Translations under genes and position numbers: made by a program
The notes under the pieces: model-generated
Told to the model about the DNA's origin: nothing
Seen by the model: the letters and a program-made list of their open reading frames with translations, nothing else
Database searches by the model: none
NCBI GenBank assembly: GCA_013368315.1
Contig: JAACJM010000013.1
Span: 868,001 to 932,000, forward strand
DNA length: 64,000 nucleotides
Source of the DNA: Tetrapyrgos nigripes
Lineage: Eukaryota > Basidiomycota > Agaricomycetes > Agaricales > Campanellaceae
Direction of reading: 5' to 3'
Shown here: piece by piece, positions 22,474-35,720 of the stretch
Layout of the letters: each line of letters opens with the position of its first letter
Numbering within the stretch: the stretch's first letter is position 1

Positions 22474-25400
22474 TTGGGATTATACGCGTGTCTGATGTGA
22501 ATAAAGAGGAGTCGGTAGAGATGGGAGGAGAGAGAGGAAGGTAGAGGAGATTTGCCCTCTTGTGGAGGATGACCGAAAAGGGAGGAAACGAAATAGGCAA
22601 GCCCAGAATCACGGTCTTATGTGAGCAATAAGCTCCCACGCGCTATCCAACTTGTCGGCTAGTCCCGGCCCTCTCCGGCCGATCCCCTAGCAACGCACCG
22701 CATCACTTCGGAAATCTATCACCAAACTAATACCCTCTCCTCCCGGTCATATCAGAAGAAATACACGGCTTGGTGCCCTTTCCTATCGCTCTTCGTTACT
22801 CTCACAAGAGCTGGCGTAGACACATCCCAGTGGCATCCGCAGCGGCCCTGCCTCTGCTGTCCCACTGTGTGAAAACGAACCATCGATACACAGCTTCTGA
22901 CAACACGCGTGACGCCTGTAGCGTATAAGCCCTATCCACATCTTCCTCGAGGCCTAATGGAGCTGTCAATTTCAACCCACAGCATTCTCAGCATTAATGT
23001 CACCTGCTATCCCTTCCGTAAACGTATACCTAAACCGCGTATTTGTCTATAGGCGCATTATCCACCTCTGACGTGCCTCTTCACCCACCGTTATCGCGCC
23101 ACCCTCGGAACCCAGATGACCCGCCCAGGACCCAGTCTTGTGATAAGTACAAAAGACAAAGGAATGCTACCTGTCATCTGGCTCGTTCGCACCATATCCG
23201 GTCCTCGAGGCGTTCGTATTACACTACCGCTGGGAATCTCCACAAACTAGGAATCTCCTCATTGACATCTATCACAGGAACGGTCTTCTGAGTGATCATC
23301 CGCTTCTGAATATCCGTCTTTTCCTAAATTGGTCTCCTGGGCTGTACTTGAGCCCATAATTGGTGAAATTCCCCCTTCTCTTCTATTGTACATTCAACAC
23401 TGAAATGGTCATCAATGTTCACCGTCGACGCGATAACAGCCTCAAGTCTGCCTCGATTTCAACTTTGAGTGCTTTTAAGGTTAATATCACTCCTAATCCT
23501 AGCTACAGATTTGCACCGTTTCGCGCCGGAGTTTCCTTGGACCAGGCTGCGCATACAAATGGTTTCATTATTGACTTTTATATCAATCAGGTCAGGTCTC
23601 TTGGCATGCACCTCCGAGGCTTTCTGGACTGAGTACCGATCATGAGCTTTGAAATTCTAGTCTTTCATCTATCTATCATGCTTAATTGGGTGTTCATGCT
23701 CTCGTTCCATTTGTCTGTCAGGTCAATTTAGGCTCACTGTGCGATGATGGGCCGTGAAGTACCTGCTTCGCGGTAAAATGCGACCATTAAATCGGTTGCA
23801 AGTCTTGGAAACCGCTGCACTGCGGTTAACCGGGCAAATACTGTCTGACTGATCGGCCTGTTATTGCTTACCTTTCCAACACCTCGTAAAACCGCCCCGA
23901 AATCGAGCCTCGAGACTCTCGGACGCGGATGAATGCATTGCAAAATTGCAAAGTGCCCAGTGCCGCAGGGAAGAGCGGAAGCTAATGCGGGAAGGCGGTA
24001 TGGATCTGGCTCGTACTTCATCACAGCTACAGTGGCTCGGATTGGCAATGGGCAATGGTGGGGCCTTTATCAGCCTTAGAACCCCGCATCGATGGCTACC
24101 CGAAGCGCTTGCAACGAGGCCGCTGGTTCACAGAGACAGGCAGAGGCTGGGTACCGACTTCACGCTATCTGCATCATTAATTAATTATGGTATGTGCAAT
24201 TCTGCATCGTGCAATTTCACACTCATCTGAACGTTTAAGATTATTTCCAAAACGTATGGAACGACTCGGGTGGAAGCAACTCTTGAGTAACTCAGTAAAT
24301 ACCGCTCGAGCTCTTGTTCATTACCGTACTTACCGCAAAATTTGTCCAAGGCTGGACTGTTGGTTTCACAGATCTCTAGGCTCTTCGACGTCCGTTCATC
24401 GGAGTTTCCCCGACGGAAAACAAAAGGAAACGAAATGGGACACGATGACCGGTCGTAGGTTTATTGTGTATAGGCAGCATGTGCTTCACGCTGGTGGCTA
24501 CAGCCATTTATAGCAGCCACTAAGTAAGTCCTGACTCAAATGTATATTCCGCAGATCCATCTACAGTATCCCGTATCTAACCAATACCACGCAGCTTGGA
24601 CAGGTATTATGACTCACGTCCGCGCCCAAGGCCTTTCAACGAACTCGGAGACAGCTAGAAAGCTGAAACATTCGGCGTGTCGGACTTCCGACTTGGGACG
24701 ACGTAGCGCCAACTGTTAATTTCTGGTAATTATTCAGTCCTTCTATTCTATATTCACCCAATACAATTGAAGTACCAACGATGACCAAACGATGACTGAT
24801 TCGACTTGAAATTGTTCCGTCAAGCGTTTGGTAAGACCAGAGTGACTGACGGGTCTATTTCCTACAGAACATTGATATGTCGTATTACTTGTATTCGAGA
24901 AGATAAAAACAGAATACGCTCGTACGTACACCTCCTGGAAGCAACCTGGAAGGATAGCTACTTAATCTACTTACATAACTTGCGCCTTGCAAAGGTCGCC
25001 AAGTGACATCAGGCATTATTGGGCCTGGCCAAGACAAGCCTGGGTATGCCATTCTGTCAAAGTCTAATCAGATACATAGAGATAGATATTTGACATGTTT
25101 CCAAAACAACTTTACTTTCTCAAGCATCCCACCCAAGCCCTACCGTTAAGAATGGTAATGATATATAAATGGAACGGTTTCAATGGCCGGCGTCATAAGG
25201 GCGCTTCATAACCGCAAATGCACCCTGTATCACCACAAAAATAGTTTGGTTTCCTGCGCAGTACAGGCTAATACAGTAGTAGTGTAGGCACTACTAAGAC
25301 TGTCGACTCAATAGTAGCATAGCCTGTTAGACATAGATGTACCCCGCATTCGTCAGAAATACTTATCATCATTCATTCTTTTAGATCCTCGATTAGCACT

Positions 25401-26459
25401 TATCGCGGTTCCGTAAGTATTAGTTAGCAATGACGAACTTCGATTTCTTCTCTACGTATACCCTTACGAAGTTGTCTATTCCGTATTGCCCGCATAGTGT
25501 CGATTTCAATTCTGCGCTCCCGAGTCACCGGTGTTATATGCATACCGCAGATATTATTATGGCTCGTCCATCCTTTAACTTCGAGCACTGGAACAGTCTC
25601 CATAAATCTAAGCCCGTCGGCCAGCCACTGTCACCGTAGTATATGTGTGTCAAGTTACGATCAATTCGACTATTTCGCCTTTTTGGGTCGCTAGAGTGTC
25701 CAGCGCTCAGGACTGATTAGTACTGACTTTAGGTGGCCAATGGTCCTAACTACAGCCTTGTCCGACCATAAGGTGCATACCGTGTGCAACAATACAGATC
25801 TACATTCTCAATTGTTGCCAAGGCATGGAAGAAAGGAAGCAACGATGGTATGGATCCGCTGACCGAAGCTGAAGACGAACTTCGAAGTTAACACAGCGAC
25901 AAAGGAGTATAGATCATTTCATATTGGTCAATGATACATAGATGCATAGGCAGATCAATAGTAGATGCATGAATGTGACTAGAAGCACGAAACTCATGAA
26001 GCGGAGAAAAGGGAATAAAAAGACAGGATGCAGAAACAAGAGGCCGAGAGAATCCGGAACATCATAACGTCAATCAATTGAAAAAATCCCACTAAACAGA
26101 CTGCTCTCGTAGCGGCCAAAGAAAACAGTGAAGCCATCCTCTTCCATCCGCCGACCGAGAGTGGCGCTGAGCGCTCTTTACAATCCCTATCCATCGTCTT
26201 AAACCATTCATCTCGAGCATGGCGGGTCATGCACGAGTGCACTTCACTCTCTTAAAAGAGTTGGTGAGCCAAAATTATTAAAGGACCAGTCGGCTGGTGC
26301 TGTCCTCCTCTTGAGTATCTTGTGGTTTCGTCTCGTGTACAAGAAGCTGCGTGTCTTGACGAACAGCCGTCGAGTCCGTTGCGCCGTCTTGTTACGTCCG
26401 AGAGCCACTGCTTGCAAGTGGGAGCTGGAGATGTGTTGACCATCACGCTGGAAAAGAGA
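22474..26459. other. Gene-poor stretch of about 4 kb upstream of MCM1
   Basis: Reading frames are short and without recognisable domains. It contains small palindromes (CGGTTAACCG at 23823-23832; TAGTAGTG/CACTACTA arms at 25277-25284 and 25289-25296). It is bordered by the MCM1 start and the 3' end of the Red1-like gene. Long regulatory region, non-coding RNA or decayed transposon are all possible; I cannot decide. Confidence 0.5.
22494..22499. promoter_or_regulatory. ACGCGT upstream of MCM1
   Basis: Twenty nt before the upstream candidate ATG of MCM1. Same hexamer and similar placement as at four other genes of the window. Confidence 0.35.
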
Positions 26460-29400
26460 CTATGTTGTTGACTGAGGAGGAATGTCGAGAGCAGCGAGAG
26501 CTCGGGCCACTCGCTCCTCAATTGGCATTCTCGGAGTCTTCAGTCGGATCTCTTCCAATGCAGCCAGAATCCTGGAAGTGAGTGTCGTCCCATAGGCAAA
26601 GGTCCAGCCATCGGGGAGAGCTGCCGCTACAAAGGCAGCTGTATCTTCATCTGTTAAGAAAGCGCCGCGGGAAGAAGTAAAATCAGAGGTGCAAAAGGGA
26701 AAGATGTGTCAGAAATATTCCGAAGTATCCACTCACCATTAGGGTCGTCCACGTCAGCTGCATCTTTTCCACCCTTCCCATTCAGATGAAAATCTTCGCA
26801 TTTGGCATCTCGGCACACACCACCTCCAGGGATTTCATACTGGCAGATCTTCCTGGATGCAACAAAGGACTGACTAACTTTAGCTAATTTCAGCGGCTTC
26901 AGGTCAATAACTGGACTCGATGAGGGCATCGTATAGACTGGTGAGGAAGGGTGGGAGGTAGAACGTATAGAAGATAAAGGAGGAGCGATAATAAGAGAGG
27001 AATAATTGTTATCGGACGTTAAGATGGAGTTGAGATCGGGAGATATGTCGTAGGATAAAACAGGTCGAGGACGCGAACGAAGCAGCGGATACTCATCAAG
27101 GACAGAGTTGTAGTGCCAATCATGCCTTTCTTGTTCTTGGCTTTCTGCGTGCTTTTGGTGGCGCTGAGACATTGCCGGTTTCTCCTGTGAGGTAGGTAAG
27201 CACGGACATACAAACGCGGACGACATGCATAATCCGCGAGAAGGAATAGAACGAACTCGGGGGACGCACCTGTGCCGACGAAGACGATGTTGAGTCCACG
27301 TCGACTGCTGCTGGTTCTGCCGGTGGTTGTTGCGCTTGAGCACCCTATAGTAAAAACCATTATACAAGGAAGTGGAAGATGAGTAAGGTCAGGAAATGAC
27401 TGCTATCTGCGAAGGGATAAAAGAAGACCCTTGCCAGTTGATCGCTGCCTATTCCAGAGTCATGGTCTAATTAGACCATTATAAGGGATTAGACAAAAGG
27501 TGAGCATAGTTTCAGAAAGAGAACGAGGAATACTTGCCTTGCGTAGTAGTTGTACCCTCAGTTCCTTGAGTAGTGCCTGTGTCAGAGGTACCTAGATAGA
27601 AGATAAAGACATCCATTATAAATGAGTCGAATTGTGAGTGGCAGGCAACCGAGAGATTAAAGAACCGTTTGTAGATGTTGGGACAGTACTATCAGACATG
27701 ATGGCGTCTAGAGAAACGTACTGTTTGTCAGATGGTCTCCTTTCATAGCACCCCAAGTAATTACCTTGAGCATTATTCTCCGGTGCAGGCTGTGTAACGG
27801 AATCGACATCCTCTTGTTTGACCAGGGTATCAGGAGTATTTGCCTCACTATTGCTCCCCGTGTCTCCTTTCTAAACGGCCAGAAGTCACATTAACAAGAG
27901 AGGTAATCGAAAAAGACACATGGCTCACCTTGAATTTCTTGCGTTCACGCTCTGCTATCATCTGCTTCATCTTCATAATCTCGGCTTCTTTTTCTGCCAA
28001 CGTATTGGGCGACTTCGACCGGTTGAGAGCCGCACCAGCCGACTGTGGAGGATTTGGCGGCGTAGCAGCCCTTCCAACACCATTCAGGGGAACAGACATT
28101 CTGCGCAGCATGGGTGGCAGGCCTGCTCTACTATTTCCACCATCATCTTCTCCCTCACTGTCACTCAGATCGATGACGCAACGGCGCATCGTACTGATAC
28201 TAGCAAAACTTCCGCCAATCTTGCGTTTTAAGTGTGGATGGATTGAGCCGTTGCCATTGGCGTTAAGAAGATGACGAGGGGCAGTATCAAAATCGACGAA
28301 ATCAGCTGCGACTGGTCGCTTTCCGGATTTACGGCCGCTACCCTGACCTTGGTCCTCGGCCTCGAGGGAGGACCTGCGAGACGAGGCCTCGGAAGGCCTA
28401 GAAAGAGCTGATTCGCCTGTAGTAGGAGGAGGGTCGTCAACCTCCACCGATGCAGCATCTGGAGGAGACATCGACTTCGATAATGATGATGGATGGGAAG
28501 AAGGCCCACCGAGACCTGGTATGTCATCGACGTCCATCTTATCTTCGCTAGTTTCAGCGTTGTCGTCAGATACCGAGCCGATACTCTTCAAGAAGCTGTC
28601 GACGGTTTCGGTGGGTACCAGAGGCGTCATCTCGACATCCTGGTCGTTCATGATCGTCGGTTGGGCTGATGGTGATTCTGAAACAGAAGACCTCCCCTTC
28701 CGCGACGATATCACTGCTTTGCGAGCAAGAAGTTCCTGTCGTCGCTGGCGTTCCATATCATTCAGCTGAGACGAATCGGTGGCCAAGGGCAAAGGAACAG
28801 GCCGCCGCACGTTGGATACCGACGTCGAGGGTTTGGGAGGAAGGCTTGGGTGGCCCAGAGACCGCAAGCCACCCGTGCCAAGCGGAGGAGCATTGGGATC
28901 GCGTAGAAGTGATTTTGCGGTAGTCGGGTTGTAGGGAACGAGACCTGTTATATCCAGGTTTTCAGGAATGCGTAGATTGAGTTCGTTGAAAACATAGAAC
29001 ACTATTTCTCTGCTAAGCCCGCAGTCGACCAAGTACTCGGGAGGAACACCCCAGCCCAGAAGATCTAGGACGATATCCTTGGCAGTATCGTACTGCTCTT
29101 GATTCACTGCGGAGGACGGTCAGGAAAGGGCTACAGAGAAGTGTTCTGACACGTACTTTCTAGACCTGGCCTGACATGGTCAGCATCAATGAAGTAAGAA
29201 CGTTGGCCGGAATTCGCGTCGTCCGTCACAGAACTTGCTGACTGTGACTCCGGTGGGACAACATCCGATATCCTATCGAAAAAAGCGGGTGGCGGCGATT
29301 CGGCCTTGAGCGCGCCTTCTGGTCTTGGAGGCGTTTCTGTTGAGCTGTCCGAAACGGAAGGGATGGTGGATGGATTGGGCAAAGAAGTCGTTGGAGAAGA

Positions 29401-29745
29401 AGTCGCCTTGGCAGAAGCTGCAGTAGGGTCCATCTCAGAGTCACTGATTTCGCCTTCCTCGCGGGCCTGGCCGTTTTCTGGGTCAGCAGCTTGCGGTGGT
29501 GACGAAGCAATGCTATCCTCTTGCCCGTAATCGAGTTGGACAGAACTGTCGATGGCCACTGGACGCGCAGGGAGAGTCGAACTGGGCACAGACTGAGAGT
29601 TAGTTGGTTTGCGGCGTTTTGATTTCAGAGTGAGCAAAGCAGCAGCACGCAGAGAGGAAGCTGGATCTGGATTTGCTGATTCCGATGCATCCTTTGGTGG
29701 CTCAACATCCATAGCCTCGACTGGCGCCTCGATTTCGCCAGACAT
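26460..29745 (-). CDS. Red1/ZFC3H1-like zinc-finger protein (RNA exosome adaptor candidate)
   Basis: Multi-exon, with several small exons between 27300 and 27850. Exon 1 (29745 down to about 29160) is disordered and acidic. The second begins MNQEQYDTAKDIVLDLLGWG and continues PPEYLVDCGLSREIVFYVF, a conserved block of basidiomycete homologues. A Ser-rich middle and a coiled-coil-like helix (AEKEAEIMKMKQMIAERERK) follow. Near the C-terminus is a CCCH finger, ICQYEIPGGGVCRDAKCEDF then H, of the zf-C3H1 kind found in Red1 and ZFC3H1. A last exon encodes a short helical tail ending ALDIPPQSTT with the stop at 26460-26462. Red1 and ZFC3H1 scaffold nuclear complexes (MTREC, PAXT) that deliver RNAs to the exosome. 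Family placement is by the finger and layout. Start: the TTG two codons earlier was rejected in favour of ATG at 29743-29745. Confidence 0.6.
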
Positions 29746-29878
29746 ATCCAAAACAACGAGAGGGAAAGGTCAGTTGGTGGGAATCTACCGCCTTCATCAC
29801 AGCAAAATACACGTGAGTATACATCTGTGTGCACGGACCATGCGCGTGTACAGACTGCTATGATCATTTTTCATTTTT

Positions 29879-31951
29879 CTATGATCCTGAATTGCTACTG
29901 TTCTGTTTTCTATATTTCCCTACAGCCCATCTTACTCCATACCATGCTGCAACAACAACCACAAAGACAGCTACGATTGCCGCACCAATGTAACCCGAGC
30001 TATCGCTGGCCTGCAGAAGGCATCGTCAGACTAGAACACAGAGTATGCACATTGGAACCTACCCGAGCCCAGGCTCTCCACCAGCTTCCAGCAAGACCGC
30101 CACCATCTTCTGCGTCTGCTGCTCTCTGGCAAGCATCACAATTTTCTCCAATGAGGGCCATGATGGTTATAAGTGAGATGCTGTCTACAAGTCAAAAACA
30201 GAGTACAGGGTAGGACGAGTTTTCACTCACCTGAACGCGAGCAAAATACTCATCAACGTCAAAATGACGCTCAGACTCGACATCATGTTTCTCTTCACTG
30301 TCATGATACGCTCTCGATTCTCTGGCACATCCTTCCCACTATTCCTGTTCTCGTTGGCAGCCTCAGCCTGTCCAGCTTGACAAGGGTCCGTTTGCTCTTC
30401 CACTACATCAGCTGCAGCCTCATTGGTGCCAAGTTGTTCACGTTCCCTGCGCTCGAAAATCCGCCATCCCCGTTCTGGAAATCCAGAGTACGAGTACAGC
30501 ACCAGAACTGCGTCCAGAGAATCTACCAACGTCATTCCTGCCGTAAAGAGGAACTGCAAACAAACGCTTGAGTAAAGGTAAAATGTTACTTCGGGTAAAC
30601 TCACCGGCAAGATGACTACGCTCCCAGACGATATTGAAGAACCATCTGCATTCTTCTTGGCCAATGCAGATACAGCGAGTAGAGCAATGGATGAAGCAGT
30701 GTCAAAACCTAGAAACGGTGATCAGAACTTCCTCAAGCGTAAATGTTCAGCTCGCCAATCACCAAACCCAAAAAGAATGCCGACAGGGTACATCTAAAGA
30801 AAGTCATGTCAGGATGAAGCATCGACATAACTCTGTACGAAACACACCTTCCAGGGTCTATCAACGAATGTGATCACTGGTCCAATAATTCGCATGAGGA
30901 ACATCTTATCCTTCTTTGGATCATAACCTTCATATTCCTGATTTTGCCCTGCGCTTTCACCCAAAAGGGCGCGCTTCTTCATGTCCTATTCAACAACTGC
31001 AAGTCAGTATATTTCGGAAAATGGTGAACAACGAGACGCACCCTCCTCCTCTTCAAAATCTTCCATAGGAATATCGAGTTCATTGCTGCGATGATGAAGA
31101 GGAACGAACCACTAATCGAAGCACCTGCGTACCAAAAGTTGAAATCAAAAGTCAGGACACAAACCAGGGAGACTCACCAATAATCCCTCCTACCGAGCTC
31201 ACACCATCTAGCCGGTTAGCAATATCTGTCGATATGGCTATAGCGACGTTCTAGTATGTATGCAAATGCCCAAGAAATGATTTCAGGACGGAAGATGTCC
31301 TGAGATGAAAGCGGCACTCACAACAACGATAACAATGGTGCTATGGCCTAGAGAGAAAAATAATCCACAAGTCACAGGGAGCTGGCCCATGTCTAGCAGA
31401 CCTCGAGTAGCATTGTCAATCGCGCTGATAAACAAAAATGAGACATAGATGGTGTTGGGAAGGGAAGACAAAATGAGCTTCAGCGCAAGGCGCGCCTAGT
31501 ATCCCAGAATGAATATCAGTTCCGGAGTGATATACGAAGAACGAACACTCACCAATCCGGAGAGGACTGGTCACCTTATATGGTCTGCGTCCAACCCTGT
31601 CATCCGCACAGAAGTTAGAACTGCTTGAGTTTTTGCGCGTTTCCAAGTCAACTTTGAACACTCACCATGTCTTAACCCCAAAGTCCAAGCCAACATCGCC
31701 AATCCCAATATACTCTTTGCTTGTTCATCCCCTCCTGATTCTCCAGAACCAGAACCATCATCAACAGAAGTAGTGTTTGAGAATCTCGAAAACAAAATCC
31801 CAGTAACAGCCCAACACACTGCGTTTGCAATGAGTTCTGCTGAGACGAGGAGTAGGGAGCGGCCGAAGAGTGTTAACCTTGGTAGTTTGGGCATGATGCG
31901 AGTGAGACTGGTTACTCTGAAGCTTGAGAGGGGATGGGATGCCTCAGTCAT
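29879..31951 (-). CDS. High-affinity nickel/cobalt transporter (NiCoT family)
   Basis: Multi-exon membrane protein. The diagnostic motif RHGLDADHIS (RHx4DH) in the second helix is assembled across two introns, followed by AIDNATRGLLDMGQLPV, FFSLGHSTIVIVV (the LGHS motif) and further helices (VGILFGFGFDTASSIALLAV; FLFTAGMTLVDSLDAVLVLY). A Glu/Gln-rich cytoplasmic loop precedes the last helices, and the final segment GYIGAAIVAVFVVVVAAWYG is a clear membrane span. NiCoT proteins import Ni2+ or Co2+, in fungi mainly to supply urease. Start: the first ATG is at 31949-31951 (MTEASHPL); the TTG further upstream was rejected. The stop is at 29879-29881. The intron splitting the HIS codons (31425-31574, 150 nt) is much longer than the others. 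Confidence 0.85.
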
Positions 31952-32401
31952 AATGATACTCAGTGGGACTTGGGCAACAGGTTCTGATTTATCTCGAGGA
32001 GCACTGTCCCTAAAACGAAGCCCTGTGTTCTGATATCGAAGATTAGCAATCGATAACGAGACGTTATACGTGTATATGTGTTTCTTGTACCTTCCAAAGG
32101 TTTGGTCCAAGTGTTTACCTCACTAGCTCAAGAAGGCTGTCCAGCGATCCACTTGAAGATTGAGACCTGTAGTCCACTTAGTCCACAAGGTCAGCAGACC
32201 GGAAGACGTGAATTTCAACATAGGGGAAAACAGAGATAAGAGATAAAGGCAAAGATTTGATGCATCCAATGGCGGCTGTTGAGTAGCGCTCTTGGGCGGG
32301 CGTTTACCGGTTACATACCAATCACACCGGTATTATCCCAAAATCAACCGACAAGTCTACTCTATAAGTTCCTCTGTCAATCTTTAAGTGAGTCTTAAAC
32401 T
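31952..32401. other. Intergenic, NiCoT promoter / NCA2 3' end
   Basis: About 450 bp. Presumed promoter of the nickel transporter and terminator of NCA2. No further gene seen. Confidence 0.45.
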
Positions 32402-34824
32402 TCAACTTCCGATGACCCCATAACCACGCCCACGTCCACCCCATCCAAACACCCCTCCCCAGCTCCTCCACATCCTCTCAACAACCCTCAGCCTCTCATT
32501 TGCATCAAACTCTGGATCCTGCAAGTCATCCACATCTTCTAAGAACCCTTCTCTTATCCTAGAACCGGCAGGAAGATATGTTTCTGCAAATGTCCTCAGT
32601 TGAGATATGGACAGCAGGAGAAGGCCAGCCGTGAGGGAGGTTAGTTCGAGCTTGTTGTTAGTACCGGTGTTGTTATTGTTGGCGTTGAGATTTACCCCCT
32701 GGGCTGAAGCTTGGTTTGGGTTGGTGTTCGGTTTGATTGGCAGGAGGCTCAAGCGTGAACGAGAACGAGAACGGTCAGAAACGAGGAGCCGTTCTATGCG
32801 TCTGTCAGAAATATGGTTAGCATCTACGACGACGATTGCAGTCACGAAGACGCCGACGTACCTCATAACAAAGAATATCCTCTCTCTTTGCTGTTTACCA
32901 CCATACCTCCCCGCACCTCGTCCACTCCCCAGAAGACTGCGCAGGTAAGAACCCAAAGAGTACACGACTACAATAGCTGGAGCCACGCCGACAAATGCAA
33001 ATGTTAATTCTGCACAGCGTAAACTTAGCCAAATTTCTTCCAATAAAGAAAGTAAGCGCGTACCTTGGGATTTAAGAAGTCTATCTATACCAGCGAGAGC
33101 TTGATCAATGTCCACCTAATCAATAATCTCAGCGAAAAACTATGCATCAGTAAATTCCACTCACCTTAGCCTTTTGAACCTGAATAAGCACCGTCCTTAC
33201 TAGCGTCCCTCTTAATGCATTCCTCAACGGACTCCTTATATCCTCCTCATACAGCTTCAAAATCGGCGTCAAATCCCCAACTTTAATCCTCTGGGACAAC
33301 TCTTCCAATTGTTCTGACCCATAATGAAGCTTTTCTTTCGCCAAAGCGAGAGACATCCTCTCTAAAGATTGATAATCCGCGGCAACGCCTTCAGGACTGA
33401 CAATCACCCCAACACCACTATCGTCTTTAGACCTCACGGTGTCGATGACGCCTTTGAGAGGTTCGATTAACCAGTCGACCAGGAATCCTTTGACGACTTG
33501 TTTGGTATCTAGAGCGAATTCTTGGAGAGATTTTCGGGATTGGTAGATGGATGTAAGAGCGTAGTAGATCAGAGGAGGCCCAAACAGGGCTTGAGGCCAT
33601 AACCTGACGTATCGGGACGGACGGAGAAGCTGATGAGTACGGAGTAGGACATTATGACGTGTCAGGTGAAATTGAAGGGTCGAAGAGGAAAATGTAGACA
33701 GAGCAGCTATGACGGATGACGAAGGTGGTTTCGGGCTGGAAGAGACCACGTCGGTATCGACGTCTACCCCAGAGGCGGAAACAACCTCATCCAATTCCGA
33801 TATGAACTTTTTCATTAAAGCACTCTCATCCCGGCCCTGCTTCTCTTTCTCTTTTCCAAGCTGGAGAGTAGAGATAAACCGCTTCATCGAAGTACCTCTC
33901 TCTTTTTCCTGCTTCTCCAAACCGCGCTGCAAGGTCTGTCGCATCTGAGCGAGTTTACCGAGTGTGCAAGCCCTATTGTCTCGAATACTTTCCAATTCCT
34001 TCTTTTTGGACAAACATTCTTGGCGAGTGTAATGGTACGGAAGGATGAGTGTGTAACATATGGAGTTTAGAGTGTTTTTCAAAGACTCTAGGGCAAAATG
34101 GAGGCCAGATTTGAAATTTACGAGTTCTTCGGAATGAGATGGAAGGGAAGGGAAGAATATGAGGGGAAGGAATTGGGGATTGTGGTGAAGATGAGGAAAG
34201 GCCGAGGTGATTAATGCTGAAGGATGTAAAAGCCCTCTGGATGGAAAAAGATTGCTGAGTGATCTGGGTGTGAGGTGAGAAGGGCTAAGGGACAGATTGT
34301 TCGCTTGAAGTCCTCTGGATATCGTGTAAGACACGTTCCATGCTCTCAAAGGAAATGCTACTCTTGCTGTCAGTTTTTCGCAAGAAATTTTTGACAAAGC
34401 ACTCACTCTGTAACAGATATAGCCATATCCTGAAATTAGAGCGAGCAACGTTGTCCCACCACTGAGCCTCCTTTTCGGCCTGAACGGATTGTTGTAAAAA
34501 CATATCCAGTGACTCCGCATAGAGACCAACGACGAGTTGGTTGAGCAGAGTCAGCTCTAATGCTTCCTGCTCGATATCTTTTGTGCCTTCTAAAGTGGTA
34601 AGATCAGCTACTTCCTGCTCTGGATTGAGTTCTTGAAGAAGCTGGACAGCTTCTCTTATGATTTGCTGGGAGCGCGATTTGTCGAGTGAGGTAAGGACTT
34701 TTTGAAGGCGTTGTTTTGCAATGGTTGCATCCTGATTTTCGCTGTTGATAAGAAGAGCAGAACGAAGATTTAAAGAAGAATGCTTCAAGGGAGCACAGTA
34801 GTGCTCGACGAACGAAGAGGGCAT
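32402..34824 (-). CDS. NCA2: Nuclear control of ATPase protein 2 (mitochondrial membrane protein)
   Basis: Exons from 34824 down. The N-terminal region is helical (REAVQLLQELNPEQEVADL). The large middle exon carries RSLSNLFPSRGLLHPS, a long coiled-coil stretch (ECLSKKKELESIRDNRA) and two predicted helices around LWPQALFGPPLIYYALTSIY. Then come the conserved NCA2 blocks YEEDIRSPLRNALRGTLVRT-VLIQVQKAK, VDIDQALAGIDRLLKSQ and ELTFAFVGVAPAIVVVYSLG. The C-terminus has a basic Arg/Ser-rich loop and LTSLTAGLLLLSISQLRTFA. In yeast Nca2 influences expression of the mitochondrial ATP6/ATP8 genes and sits in the mitochondrial outer membrane. Start: the frame opens at a GTG at 34842; the first ATG is 34822-34824 (MPSSFVEHYC). 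A CRE and ACGCGT lie just upstream. Confidence 0.85.
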
Positions 34825-34833
34825 TTGCAGTTG

Positions 34834-34846
34834 TGACGTCACGCGT
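34834..34846. promoter_or_regulatory. Composite CRE and ACGCGT site upstream of NCA2
   Basis: TGACGTCA (34834-34841) shares its last base with ACGCGT (34841-34846). The CRE is the palindrome bound by ATF/CREB-type bZIP factors. It ends only 9 nt from the NCA2 ATG, so it may lie in the 5' UTR. Confidence 0.45.
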
Positions 34847-34894
34847 CTATGTGTGCTCGTCTGCTGACTTTTTTTCTCAAACGTCCAGTGGCAT

Positions 34895-35640
34895 TTGTGG
34901 CCTCAGTCAACTCCCATTTTTACATGCTTTGGCCTCCAAAACTCTTCCGAACGATCAGAAAATGCAATACGGCCTTCTCACTGGCTGTGGATTGACCGTG
35001 AGGATTTAACGCCCAATGGTCGTTCCATCCTGAACTCCCTACTCAAGATAGCTGATCGGGGGTCGTCAGTTTCCTTAGAGTTTGGGGCAGATATCCTCTT
35101 TAACACAAATGAGTCACATTCCAGTTGCATGTGGAAGCCGCTCAATTTCCATCCCATCATTACCCAAACTCTTATATCCTTGAAAGTCTTCTGGGAGCCA
35201 GGAGACGGGCCTCTCAAGGAACACCAGTTCGTTTTCCAGCCACCCAACCTTTAGAGGCTACTGCATTCCATCGCAATCTTATCGCGTCCCATTTGGAGTT
35301 GCAGGGTCTCAGAATTTGCGAACATATCCGTGCTTTCTCGGATACTTTCGTGCTCTCGAGGAAGATGGCATGGAACTGTCTCTGCCGGGTTAATTCCCAT
35401 ATAATGTACACGTTTGTACTACAAACGATGCTATCAGTGTATCTTTCTGGAGTGGACCTGGTCCTATATACTCCGTCAGAGTCCGACCATTCTCATGTCC
35501 GCCGTGAACCTATTTTCAAACCCATGCAAGCTGTGTGCTCATTGTGGCCTCTGTGCGGCTTCCTCAGGGCACAATGAGAGATGTTGCATAATTGCAACCT
35601 TCAACAACAATCTCACTGTCGAATAGCCTCACCCTCGCGA
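34895..35640 (+). pseudogene. Possible decayed coding fragment (unrecognised)
   Basis: The plus-strand frame 34895-35254 (119 aa) has moderately gene-like composition (SLLKIADRGSSVSLEFGADI) and further plausible text continues in other frames to about 35580. No splice joins make one protein from them. It resembles in style the C-terminal parts of agaric F-box proteins, but I cannot establish that. It could be chance. Confidence 0.2.
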
Positions 35641-35720
35641 ACTCTTCTCAAATGGAATAGGAGACTTCTCTTCTCAAGACCCTATATCTACTGGAAGTTT
35701 TCAATTTCACCAGCATCATC

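Noticed and set aside
23046..23291. 82-aa frame upstream of MCM1
   Set aside because: No domain, no splice support and no codon-level pattern distinguishing it from surrounding frames.
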